A stretch of DNA of 64,000 nt from Geoglobus acetivorans (GTDB lineage Archaea > Halobacteriota > Archaeoglobi > Archaeoglobales > Archaeoglobaceae), in assembly GCF_000789255.1 (NCBI RefSeq), contig NZ_CP009552.1:558001-622000 (forward strand), written 5' to 3'. Both the position numbers and the translations under genes were made by a program. The notes under the pieces are model-generated. The model did no database searches, was not told the origin of the DNA, and saw nothing but the letters and a program-made list of their open reading frames with translations. Position 1 is the first letter of the stretch; each line of letters opens with the position of its first letter. Of this stretch, positions 1 to 7,482 are shown piece after piece.

Positions 1-1213
1 AATGACCGATGATGCCATGCCAGAAAACACTCTCACCGACATTGAGTATGAGGAAATGCTGAAGAATGCAAGCAGCGATTACGATTTCCCCGATTTTGAC
101 GAGAACACCATGGCCACCCTCAGCTACACAACCGGCACGACAGGGAGACCAAAGGGGGTGTGGTTCACCCACAGGAAGCTTGTCCTGCACACCCTTTCTG
201 GAAGTGTGGCACTTGCCGCTTATAGATCTCCTCTGAGGCTTGTGCTGGAAAAAGAAGTATACATGCCCCTCACACCAATGTTTCACGTTCATGCATGGGG
301 AGTGCCATACATGATGTTCCTCCTCGGGCACAAGCACGTGTATCCAGGCAGGTATGAACCTGAAATGATTGTAAAACTCGTACTCTCAGAGGGTGTCACA
401 ATTACGCACTGCGTCCCAACCATACTTCAGATGATCGTTGACAATATCCCCGAAGGATTGAAGTTCAACGGGTGGAAGATTCTGATTGGAGGAGCGAAAC
501 TCCCTGAGGGTCTTGCAATTAAAGCGAGGGAGAAGGGCATCATAACAATGTCGGCCTACGGCATGTCTGAAACCTGTCCTGCCTTAACCGGAGCGTTTCT
601 GAAGCCCCACCTGCTTGACCTGTCTGAAGAGGAGAAAACAAAGATTTCCGTGAAAACCGGAATACCCTTCCCGCTTGTGTACGTCAGGGTTGTCGATGAG
701 GACATGGCTGATGTGCCTGCCGACGGAAAAACGATGGGTGAGGTTGTTACAAGGGCGCCGTGGCTTACGGACACCTACCTCAAAGACGAGGAGAAAACGA
801 AAGAACTGTGGAGGGGTGGCTGGCTTCACACCGGAGATATAGCGGTGGTGGATGAGGAAGGATACATAACAATCGTTGACAGGCTCAAGGACGTGGTTAA
901 AAGCGGTGGGGAGTGGATCTCTACTCTGACACTCGAGAACATTCTCAGCCTGCATCCGAAGGTCAGAGAGGCGGCGGTGATTGGTATTCCGGATGAGAAA
1001 TGGGGTGAGAGGCCGCTCGCAATTGTCGTTCCTGCTGAAGGCGTAAGCGAGGAGGAGATCAGGCAATATCTCATGGAATACGTCGAGAAGGGGACGATAA
1101 CAAAGTGGGCCGTTCCTGACAGGGTTGTGTTCATGAATGAACTGCCAAAAACGAGTGTTGGCAAGATAGACAAGAAGGTCCTCAGAAAACAGTTTTCAGA
1201 AGGGTTGCAGTGA
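1..1213 (+). CDS. Acyl-CoA synthetase (AMP-forming), 5' truncated by window edge
   Basis: C-terminal 403 or so residues of an AMP-dependent fatty-acyl-CoA synthetase, which joins a carboxylic acid to CoA through an acyl-adenylate. Seen: the phosphate-binding motif YTTGTTGRPKGV near visible residue 42, the YGMSET motif near 185, the TGD motif of the hinge region, DRLKDVVKSGG, and the C-terminal PKTSVGKIDKK with the catalytic lysine near visible residue 388. Family members are about 520-570 residues, so roughly the first quarter lies outside the window; the ATG at base 2 is probably an internal methionine. Family-level call is secure; chain-length preference cannot be read. It fits the CoA-transferase and thiolase genes at the other end of the window as part of fatty-acid degradation. 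Confidence 0.9.
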   Translation, partial: MTDDAMPENTLTDIEYEEMLKNASSDYDFPDFDENTMATLSYTTGTTGRPKGVWFTHRKLVLHTLSGSVALAAYRSPLRLVLEKEVYMPLTPMFHVHAWGVPYMMFLLGHKHVYPGRYEPEMIVKLVLSEGVTITHCVPTILQMIVDNIPEGLKFNGWKILIGGAKLPEGLAIKAREKGIITMSAYGMSETCPALTGAFLKPHLLDLSEEEKTKISVKTGIPFPLVYVRVVDEDMADVPADGKTMGEVVTRAPWLTDTYLKDEEKTKELWRGGWLHTGDIAVVDEEGYITIVDRLKDVVKSGGEWISTLTLENILSLHPKVREAAVIGIPDEKWGERPLAIVVPAEGVSEEEIRQYLMEYVEKGTITKWAVPDRVVFMNELPKTSVGKIDKKVLRKQFSEGLQ

Positions 1214-1221
1214 AACGCTCC

Positions 1222-1265
1222 CCAGCTTTTTATTTTTGATTAATTTTTTATTAAAATTAAATAGG
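1222..1265. terminator. T-rich bidirectional terminator between convergent genes
   Basis: Runs of T and A between the stop codons of the acyl-CoA synthetase (+) and alba (-) give U-tracts on both transcripts, the usual archaeal termination signal. No GC-rich hairpin precedes it. Confidence 0.5.
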
Positions 1266-1277
1266 AGGTAGAAAAAA

Positions 1278-1553
1278 TTACTCCTTAACAAGCTCAATTT
1301 CGATGGTTGAAACGTTGACGATCCTTCCCTGCTCGCTCTCAAGCTCCTCTGTGTCAATTCTGATGTCGCTGACCTTCACGTTGGGCATAAACCTGTTCTT
1401 GACAATCTCTGCAACATCGACAGCCCTGCTGATTGCCTTTCCTCTTGCCTTTATCACAACCTTGCTTGCGCCCTCATTGAGCTGCGTAAGGGTTGCGAGA
1501 ACGTAGTTCATTACCGGCTTTGAACCCACAAACACTACTGCTTCCTCTGCCAT
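1278..1553 (-). CDS. albA: DNA/RNA-binding chromatin protein Alba
   Basis: A 91-residue Alba (Sac10b) protein, the small abundant dimeric nucleic-acid-binding protein that coats archaeal chromosomes and RNA. The family core is clear: [13 protein letters not shown] near the N terminus, then [19 protein letters not shown] and the C-terminal [10 protein letters not shown]. In Sulfolobus Alba the regulatory lysine pair is KK; here the first position is Ser and the second Lys (SKPVMNY). The start is placed at the ATG preceded by AGGTGAT four bases upstream; a GTG three codons earlier lies inside that site. A TATA-like TTTAAATA sits about 30 bases upstream. Single-gene unit, convergent with the acyl-CoA synthetase. 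Confidence 0.95.
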   Translation of the reverse strand: MAEEAVVFVGSKPVMNYVLATLTQLNEGASKVVIKARGKAISRAVDVAEIVKNRFMPNVKVSDIRIDTEELESEQGRIVNVSTIEIELVKE

Positions 1554-1629
1554 GGCTATCACCTGGCCTGCTAAAAAGGACTCGATATTTAAACCTTATT
1601 AAATGCCGGGAGTTCCGATACCCAACTTT

Positions 1630-1683
1630 CACTTTTGCAATTACAAAATGTAAATTTCATTGATAAAAAAAGAATATTTATAT
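1630..1683 (+). promoter_or_regulatory. Archaellum operon promoter with upstream palindrome
   Basis: An AT-rich TATA box (atatttatat, 1674-1683) lies about 45 bases before the first archaellin start, giving a predicted leader of about 20 bases with a GAGGTGGT ribosome site. Just upstream is the 13-base inverted repeat TTACA-AAA-TGTAA (1641-1653) inside a 30-base stretch (1630-1659) that recurs almost intact upstream of the chemoreceptor gene. Position directly upstream of the TATA box suits an activator site; the binding protein is unknown. Confidence 0.55.
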
Positions 1684-1725
1684 TTTTGCATTTCAAGAGT
1701 GATTGTAATTGTGAGGTGGTGAGCT

Positions 1726-2331
1726 GTGAGTTGGAAAAAGTTAAGGAAAAACGAAAAGGGATTTACAGGGCTCGAAGCAGCAATTGTTCTGATAGCTTTT
1801 GTTACAGTGGCTGCAGTGTTCAGCTACGTTATGCTTGGAGCCGGTTTCTATACGACCCAGAAAGGAAAGCAGAGCGTTGACACTGGAGTTAAACAGGCCT
1901 CTTCAAGCATGGAGCTTGATGGCCAGTATATCTACCTTGTAGCAAATACAACAGGCTCGAGCGGAGATGTCAAGGAAATCTACTATTATGTTACACTGTC
2001 TGCTGGAGCAACCGCTATCGACCTCAACAATACTGTTGTTGCACTCAGATATCAGAACTACTACCTCCAGCTGCCCTATGATGCGACAACCAAATACTGG
2101 ACATACCAGGGCATAGTGGATGTGGACGGAGGTACGCCAGACAACCTGCTTGAGAAGAACGAGAAGTACAAGATAACGATAAACATTACGGCCTTGCAGA
2201 ATGCTGGCATGGTTACCAACCTGCCTACGACAAACGACTACGTGACCATCGAAATGAAGCCACCAATAGGTGCGCCGCTCATAGTTAACAAGCAGATTCC
2301 GCCAAGCCTGACGAGTCTTACATGGGTGTGA
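1726..2331 (+). CDS. arlB1: Archaellin (archaellum filament subunit) 1
   Basis: A 201-residue type IV pilin-like filament protein of the archaellum. Residues 1-12 form a class III signal peptide ending in KNEKG, cut by the prepilin peptidase (ArlK/FlaK) before FTGLEAAIVLIAF, the hydrophobic helix that packs the filament core. The outer domain has sequons such as NTT and NIT that could carry N-glycans. The GTG start is supported by GAGGTGGT seven bases upstream and by the canonical length of the leader. It is followed after ten bases by a second, about 40-50 percent similar archaellin gene. No prepilin peptidase gene is in the window. Confidence 0.95.
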   Translation: MSWKKLRKNEKGFTGLEAAIVLIAFVTVAAVFSYVMLGAGFYTTQKGKQSVDTGVKQASSSMELDGQYIYLVANTTGSSGDVKEIYYYVTLSAGATAIDLNNTVVALRYQNYYLQLPYDATTKYWTYQGIVDVDGGTPDNLLEKNEKYKITINITALQNAGMVTNLPTTNDYVTIEMKPPIGAPLIVNKQIPPSLTSLTWV

Positions 2332-2341
2332 GGTGATAAGA

Positions 2342-2956
2342 ATGAAGGGTAGGTTTGTTAAGGACATAAAGGGTTTTACGGGTCTTGAGGCTGCAATAAC
2401 TCTGATAGCGTTCATAACAGTTGCGGCAGTGTTCAGCTACGTACTGCTTGGAGCCGGTTTCTTCTCGACCCAGAAGGGTCAGGAGGTCGTCCACACGGGT
2501 GTTCAGCAGGTATCATCAAGTATGGAGATAGTTGGATCGGTCATAGGGTACGGCAACACCACAAGTAATGAGCTTAAAGGAACTGTGTTCACAATCCAGC
2601 TTACTGCTGGAGGTCAGCCAATCGACCTGAGCAAGACAGTCATAACGATTGTCAACCCCAAGGACGGACAGAGTGTGGAACTCAAGTATAACGCCAGCAC
2701 AACATCTTCACAGGATGCTGCGACCGCAAGTCAGTACGGTGTATACTGGGTCACAACCGTTAACACCGGCGGGGCTGACAGCTACCTTGAGGAATTTGAG
2801 AAGGCCGAGATATACATCGACCTTGAAGCTGCTGGATTTACTCTCAATCCAAACGAAGTGTTCCTGATTGAAATCAAGCCACCAATGGGTGCGACATATC
2901 CGCTCGAGCTTAAAGTGCCACCATCCATCGATCCGACAATGGTCCTGCTGCAGTAA
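2342..2956 (+). CDS. arlB2: Archaellin (archaellum filament subunit) 2
   Basis: A 204-residue archaellin with the same architecture as its upstream neighbour: an 11-residue leader ending in DIKG, then FTGLEAAITLIAF and a beta-rich outer domain. The N-terminal 60 residues are nearly identical to archaellin 1 while the exposed half differs strongly, as usual for paralogous filament subunits that play different roles (bulk filament versus base or tip). The start is set at ATG 2342, preceded by GAGGTGAT; an in-frame GTG nine bases earlier overlaps that site. A T-rich tract follows the gene. Confidence 0.95.
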   Translation: MKGRFVKDIKGFTGLEAAITLIAFITVAAVFSYVLLGAGFFSTQKGQEVVHTGVQQVSSSMEIVGSVIGYGNTTSNELKGTVFTIQLTAGGQPIDLSKTVITIVNPKDGQSVELKYNASTTSSQDAATASQYGVYWVTTVNTGGADSYLEEFEKAEIYIDLEAAGFTLNPNEVFLIEIKPPMGATYPLELKVPPSIDPTMVLLQ

Positions 2957-2963
2957 CTGACTC

Positions 2964-2992
2964 AAAGCTTTTATTTTTTATTTTTGGGTTTC
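2964..2992 (+). terminator. T-rich attenuating terminator after the archaellins
   Basis: The 56-base gap after archaellin 2 contains agcttttattttttatttttggg. Such a U-tract could release most transcripts after the abundant filament genes and let a fraction read on into the motor genes. Inferred from sequence only. Confidence 0.45.
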
Positions 2993-3012
2993 TTCTAAAG
3001 AGGTGATAGAGA

Positions 3013-3837
3013 ATGCAGGAAGGGATAGACGAAAGTGTGGTAGACGACATCCTGAAAACTGCTGAAGCAGACACTCCCGAAGGAAAGCTTGAGAAGCTGG
3101 AAAAAGAGGTGGACTTGATAAAAGGTTCGATCAAAAAGCTGCTTATTGACATAAGGGAGACATTGAACAACATAGAAAATCCGTTTCAAAACCTTCAGAG
3201 TCTTGCTGAAGGTTTAGGATATGCTGCATCTCAGGCCCCACCCCCTCAGCAGATACAGATAATACCTGGAAAACCTCTTGAAGAACAGATGGAAGAGGAA
3301 ACACAAGAGGCCCAAGAAACGCCTGCTGAAGAAGAAGCTGAGGTTCCTGCTGAGCCTGTGGGAGGTGTTAATGGAGATATGAGAGGGGTTAAACCTTTCC
3401 ACGATAATATCACGTCTCAAGATAAAGTAGAATCAGAAGAAAAATCAAATGGAGGTGAATCTATTGGGATGGAGGTAATTCAGCCTGAGTTTGGGGCATT
3501 AGACGATATGGGCAAGGATATGCTTTTTGCTGATAAGAAGCTTTTAAAGTATGATATTGAAGTGCTCTTTGAAATAATGGGCTGGGTAAGGGGCATGCTT
3601 GAAAAATATAGCATCGAATCTCTCAAGCTCATGCTGGGGATCTTTGAATCCGCAGGATATATAAAAGAGGAGACGGCAGAGTTCGTGTCACAGATTGCTG
3701 ATCTGATAGTCATGAACGATAACTTCGAAGAGATTGTCTTCGAGCTGTACAGGCTTTACAAGATTCTGTACCCTGAGGACAGAACAATTGATTCCAAAGT
3801 GCTTAGCCTGATACTGGATAGAAAAATAGTGATGTAA
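3013..3837 (+). CDS. arlD: ArlD/E-like archaellum motor scaffold protein
   Basis: A 274-residue cytosolic protein with the layout of archaellum accessory proteins ArlC/D/E, which form the ring that couples the ArlH-ArlI-ArlJ motor to the chemotaxis system. Seen: an N-terminal coiled coil (about 20-65) with the ENPF segment typical of this family, a long acidic Pro/Glu-rich linker (70-150), and a C-terminal helical domain (about 170-274) with MGWVRGMLEKY and SAGYIKEE resembling the FlaD/E domain. Only one such gene is present, so it may do the work of separate ArlC, D and E proteins elsewhere. GAGGTGAT lies just upstream of the ATG. Function is by family resemblance and position. Confidence 0.75.
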   Translation: MQEGIDESVVDDILKTAEADTPEGKLEKLEKEVDLIKGSIKKLLIDIRETLNNIENPFQNLQSLAEGLGYAASQAPPPQQIQIIPGKPLEEQMEEETQEAQETPAEEEAEVPAEPVGGVNGDMRGVKPFHDNITSQDKVESEEKSNGGESIGMEVIQPEFGALDDMGKDMLFADKKLLKYDIEVLFEIMGWVRGMLEKYSIESLKLMLGIFESAGYIKEETAEFVSQIADLIVMNDNFEEIVFELYRLYKILYPEDRTIDSKVLSLILDRKIVM

Positions 3838-3861
3838 ATATGTCAAACGGGGAGGTAACCT

Positions 3862-4323
3862 ATGAGGGAGGTGATAGAAACATACATCCTTGTAATTGCG
3901 ACGGTTGTGGCTGTATCTTCCGTTAGCCTGGCAATGCTTCCAACTGTAAACGATTTAGCACATTCTTATGTTTCTTTAAGCAACAATTTAAACGATAAAG
4001 TCAAAACCGACTTTGAAATTATATTTTCCTCAGCAAATGATACGCAGGTAACAATATGGGCTAAAAACACAGGAGATGTCTCTCTGTCTCTGGATGTTAT
4101 AAACATGAGTGATGTATTCATAACATCCAGCACAGATAACTACCACTATTCTTTCAACTCACCTGAAGTGCAGACGAGCATTGTCAATGGAGATGGAGAT
4201 TCTTACTGGGACAAAGGCGAGACACTGATGGTTTCAATAAATACCACCCTCCCTCAAAACGAATACTCTGTGGTAATGATACTGTATAACGGAGTAAAGG
4301 CGAGTGATGTTTTCTCGAGGTGA
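3862..4323 (+). CDS. arlG: ArlG-like archaellum stator protein
   Basis: A 153-residue protein with one N-terminal transmembrane helix (about 8-28, YILVIATVVAVSSVSLAML) and an extracytoplasmic beta-sandwich domain. The pattern of helix, then KVKTDFEII, then a beta-rich domain with AKNTGDVSL matches ArlG of other euryarchaea, which forms filaments that anchor the motor to the S-layer with ArlF. It precedes the ArlF-like gene by five bases. The F and G families are similar, so the two names could be exchanged; the first-helix residues favour G here. GGAGGT precedes the ATG. Confidence 0.65.
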   Translation: MREVIETYILVIATVVAVSSVSLAMLPTVNDLAHSYVSLSNNLNDKVKTDFEIIFSSANDTQVTIWAKNTGDVSLSLDVINMSDVFITSSTDNYHYSFNSPEVQTSIVNGDGDSYWDKGETLMVSINTTLPQNEYSVVMILYNGVKASDVFSR

Positions 4324-4328
4324 TGTAA

Positions 4329-4802
4329 ATGGGGTTCCATACCATTATTGCCACATTGATAATCACCGTGTTTCTAATATCCCTTGCGTACACCCTTATA
4401 GCTGGAAACACCAGCCTGGCAGATACGACTCTTGAGGGCTATAAGGGGGGCGTTAAATCTGAAATTGATAAACTCAGAACGGATATAACGTTGATAAATG
4501 TTTCTTATGACCCGGTTTTGGGGGTACTGACGACTTACGTGAAAAATACAGGTGCGGAAAAGTTTTCCAATTTCAATAAATTCGACATGTTCATCTATGG
4601 TACAACAACAAGCGGAGCCACGATTACAAAGTATTTGACCGCAAATTACACGATAGTCAACGAACTGATCAACCCGAACATATTCGACCCCGGTGAAATT
4701 GCTTCCGCAAATGCGACTGTATTGCTTGATAACGGCACGTATGTATTGCAAGTATGCACTCCAAATGCGATCTGCAATGTTCTGGATTTTGTTGTTGGTT
4801 GA
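4329..4802 (+). CDS. arlF: ArlF-like archaellum stator protein
   Basis: A 157-residue protein beginning MGFHTIIATLIITVFLISLAY, the start typical of ArlF, followed by an extracytoplasmic beta-sandwich domain. ArlF binds the S-layer and with ArlG gives the rotating motor a fixed point. Two cysteines near the C terminus (TPNAICNVL and VCTP) could form a disulfide outside the cell. It lies between ArlG and ArlH, 16 bases before the latter. The G-then-F order is the reverse of methanococcal and haloarchaeal operons if the assignments are right. Confidence 0.65.
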   Translation: MGFHTIIATLIITVFLISLAYTLIAGNTSLADTTLEGYKGGVKSEIDKLRTDITLINVSYDPVLGVLTTYVKNTGAEKFSNFNKFDMFIYGTTTSGATITKYLTANYTIVNELINPNIFDPGEIASANATVLLDNGTYVLQVCTPNAICNVLDFVVG

Positions 4803-4818
4803 TTGGGGGTGGTGATGG

Positions 4819-5541
4819 ATGGACATATTCGAAGATGAAGAAAACAAGAATATTTTGACCAGTGGAAACACTGAAATAGATAAAAGGCTGGGTGGTGGAA
4901 TTCCCTTAGGTTCATTGACATTAATCGAAGGCGAGAACGATACAGGTAAGAGTGTTTTATGCCAGCAATTCGCTTACGGGGGACTCCTCAACGGACTGGA
5001 AATTGCATACTATACAACAGAGAACACCATAAAAAGCCTGCTGAGACAGATGGAATCACTCAGTCTCGACATATCTGACTTCTACGCGTTTGGATATGTC
5101 AGAATATTTCCTGTCCATATCGAAGGTATTGACTGGAGTACTGAACAGATGAGAAGGATTCTAAACCTGGTCGCCAACCATATGAAGGTCATAAAAGAAA
5201 ATGTGATTATAGTGGATTCATTAACGATGTTCACAACATATTCGACTGAAGATGACGTGCTCGAATTCCTTACCCGACTGAAAAACCTTGCAGACAACGG
5301 TAAAACGATATTGATCACATTACACCAGCATGCTTTTAAAGAAGATACTCTCGTCAGAATCAGATCAGCATGTGACTGTCATCTGTTCCTTCGAAAGGAG
5401 CAGGTTGGTGAGAGGTATGTAAGCGTCCTTGAAGTTGCAAAAATAAGAGGGGCCAAGAAGACCACAGGAAATATTGTAAGCTTTGAGGTCCATCCTGGAT
5501 TCGGCCTTAAGATCATACCTGTGTCTGAGGCGAGAACATAA
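4819..5541 (+). CDS. arlH: Archaellum motor regulatory ATP-binding protein ArlH
   Basis: A 240-residue RecA/KaiC-like protein that binds ATP, oligomerises and interacts with the ArlI motor ATPase and the cytosolic ring. Seen: Walker A GENDTGKS at 38-45 and Walker B VIIVDSL at about 129-135. As in other ArlH proteins the fold is a single RecA domain with no catalytic C-terminal KaiC repeat. ATG 4819 follows a G-rich ribosome site. The gene ends 40 bases before the chosen ArlI start; an alternative longer ArlI frame would overlap it. Confidence 0.93.
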   Translation: MDIFEDEENKNILTSGNTEIDKRLGGGIPLGSLTLIEGENDTGKSVLCQQFAYGGLLNGLEIAYYTTENTIKSLLRQMESLSLDISDFYAFGYVRIFPVHIEGIDWSTEQMRRILNLVANHMKVIKENVIIVDSLTMFTTYSTEDDVLEFLTRLKNLADNGKTILITLHQHAFKEDTLVRIRSACDCHLFLRKEQVGERYVSVLEVAKIRGAKKTTGNIVSFEVHPGFGLKIIPVSEART

Positions 5542-5581
5542 GAATGATATATCGAGAAAACGTTGTGTATTGGATGCGAAT

Positions 5582-7471
5582 ATGACAGACAGTAAACTTG
5601 AATTCAGTTACAAGCCCAGGGAGCTTAAACAGGGTGTTGTGGCTAATTTCCCGTTTAAGCCCAAGCAACTCGAAGATACACATAGCCACGAGAATCTTCA
5701 GAGCTGTGGAATCTACAGATTGCTGCCTGAAAGGATGAAAAGAGAGGTGGAGAAAAATCTCCACCTGCTTGAATATATTCACATTCTCCCGATAGACAAG
5801 ATTGGAATACCGAGATTTGCCCCAAAGCTCGACAGGAAAAAGCACGGAGACATGGATAATCCAAATCTTATCTACCCCGCTGACGAGCAGATATATATTC
5901 ATATTTATCCGGATAAGAATGATGTCAGGAATTACTACATTCCAATAGAGCCGACACTGCTAACTGGTGTTGAAGACCTGCTGAAACAGGTAGAACTGAA
6001 GCTTGTTGATTACATAACTGACATCGAATTTGATCCTGAAGACGAGGCTGTAAAAACCAGAATTCTGAAAGATGCTCTTAAAGAGATATGTGAAATCGTC
6101 GATAAAAGTGAGCTTGCTGAAAAAGGTATTGCGAACGATGTTCAGGGCAAATTGAGTCTCGCACCATCTCCAAAAATAAAATTTGGCTTCTTGTCCAGAC
6201 TATTCAGCAAAAATGGGTCATCCAAAATCGACAAGATTTATGTAACTGAACAGCAATACAAGGCGCTGGAATATGCACTAATAAGGGATAAAATAGGTCT
6301 CGGTGTTCTTGAACCATATATTCGAGATAAATACATAGAGGATATTTCATGCAGCGGTCTCGGTCCAATATTTATTGAACACAAGATCTTCAAAGGGTTG
6401 AAAAGCGTAATTGAATTTAGAGAAGAAGAGACGCTCAACAAATTTATAATAAAGCTTGCTGAAAGGATTGGCAAACCAGTCACTTACAAAGACCCCATAG
6501 TCGATGCTACCCTGCCAGATGGAAGCAGAATTAACATAGTGTACGGCAACGATATTAGCAAAAACGGAAGTAATTTTACAATAAGAAAGTTCAATGAAAC
6601 ACCATTTAGCGTCTTACAGCTAATAGAATTTGGTTCTCTCGACTATATGATTGCAGGATATCTTTGGCTTCTGATAAGTGAAGGTATGAGTGGATTTATC
6701 TGCGGAGAAACTGCAAGTGGTAAAACCACATTACTCAATGCGATAACAGCATTTATTAGGCCTGATGCTAAAGTTGTCACCATTGAGGACACTCCTGAGC
6801 TGCAGGTACCCCACAGAAACTGGACGAGAGAAGTCACCAGAGGCAGTACGAGAGGTGGTACACTTGGCGAAGGGAGTGGCTCAGATGTTACAATGTTCGA
6901 TTTGCTCAAAGCGGCATTAAGGCAGAGGCCCAATTACATACTCGTCGGAGAGATCAGAGGTGTTGAGGGCAACATTGCATTTCAGGCCATGCAGACGGGT
7001 CATCCTGTCATGTCCACGTTTCATGCTGCCACTGTGGAAAAGCTCATCCAGAGACTTACAACCGAGCCCATAAGCGTTCCAAAAACGTTTATCGATAACC
7101 TAAACTTCGTAGTTATTCAGAGTGCCGTGAGAAGACCTGATGGAAAACTCGTAAGAAGGGTGTTGAGCGTAAGCGAGATAATTGGGTACAACCCACAAAA
7201 AGGTGGAGTATCATTTATCGAAGTTTTTCAGTGGGATCCTGTAACAGACACTCATGTTTTTACCGGATTTGGTAGCTCGTATCTTTTGGAGCAGAAGATA
7301 GCCACTCGACTCGGCATTCCACCTAATAAGAAGAAAGTGATTTACCAAGAAGTCGAAAAAAGAGCAAAAATACTGAAAAAATTGCACCAGGAAGGCGTAG
7401 TGGACTTCTACGAGTTCTTTAGAACACTGTCGAAGATACAGAAAAGCGGTCTGCTGAACATAAAGGTGTGA
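5582..7471 (+). CDS. arlI: Archaellum motor and assembly ATPase ArlI
   Basis: A 629-residue secretion-type ATPase of the PilT/GspE superfamily that powers both filament assembly and rotation. Walker A GETASGKT is at about 375-382, an Asp box region follows, and Walker B ILVGEIRG at about 453-460. The start ATG 5582 has no good ribosome site, but the open frame to 5483 would overlap ArlH by 59 bases with unrelated sequence. The 370 residues before the nucleotide-binding domain are longer than usual for this family (typically about 510-560 residues in total); the N-terminal hundred residues look poorly conserved. Translationally coupled to ArlJ, whose ribosome site overlaps the stop codon. Confidence 0.93.
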   Translation: MTDSKLEFSYKPRELKQGVVANFPFKPKQLEDTHSHENLQSCGIYRLLPERMKREVEKNLHLLEYIHILPIDKIGIPRFAPKLDRKKHGDMDNPNLIYPADEQIYIHIYPDKNDVRNYYIPIEPTLLTGVEDLLKQVELKLVDYITDIEFDPEDEAVKTRILKDALKEICEIVDKSELAEKGIANDVQGKLSLAPSPKIKFGFLSRLFSKNGSSKIDKIYVTEQQYKALEYALIRDKIGLGVLEPYIRDKYIEDISCSGLGPIFIEHKIFKGLKSVIEFREEETLNKFIIKLAERIGKPVTYKDPIVDATLPDGSRINIVYGNDISKNGSNFTIRKFNETPFSVLQLIEFGSLDYMIAGYLWLLISEGMSGFICGETASGKTTLLNAITAFIRPDAKVVTIEDTPELQVPHRNWTREVTRGSTRGGTLGEGSGSDVTMFDLLKAALRQRPNYILVGEIRGVEGNIAFQAMQTGHPVMSTFHAATVEKLIQRLTTEPISVPKTFIDNLNFVVIQSAVRRPDGKLVRRVLSVSEIIGYNPQKGGVSFIEVFQWDPVTDTHVFTGFGSSYLLEQKIATRLGIPPNKKKVIYQEVEKRAKILKKLHQEGVVDFYEFFRTLSKIQKSGLLNIKV

Positions 7472-7482
7472 GGTGGATACGT

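Noticed and set aside
584-1066. 160-codon frame antisense to the acyl-CoA synthetase
   Set aside because: Lies wholly within a clear family gene on the other strand; its peptide has no recognisable pattern.
5483-5581. 33 extra N-terminal codons for ArlI
   Set aside because: They overlap the end of arlH and their sequence, with many Arg and Cys, does not resemble ArlI; ATG 5582 gives a sensible start.
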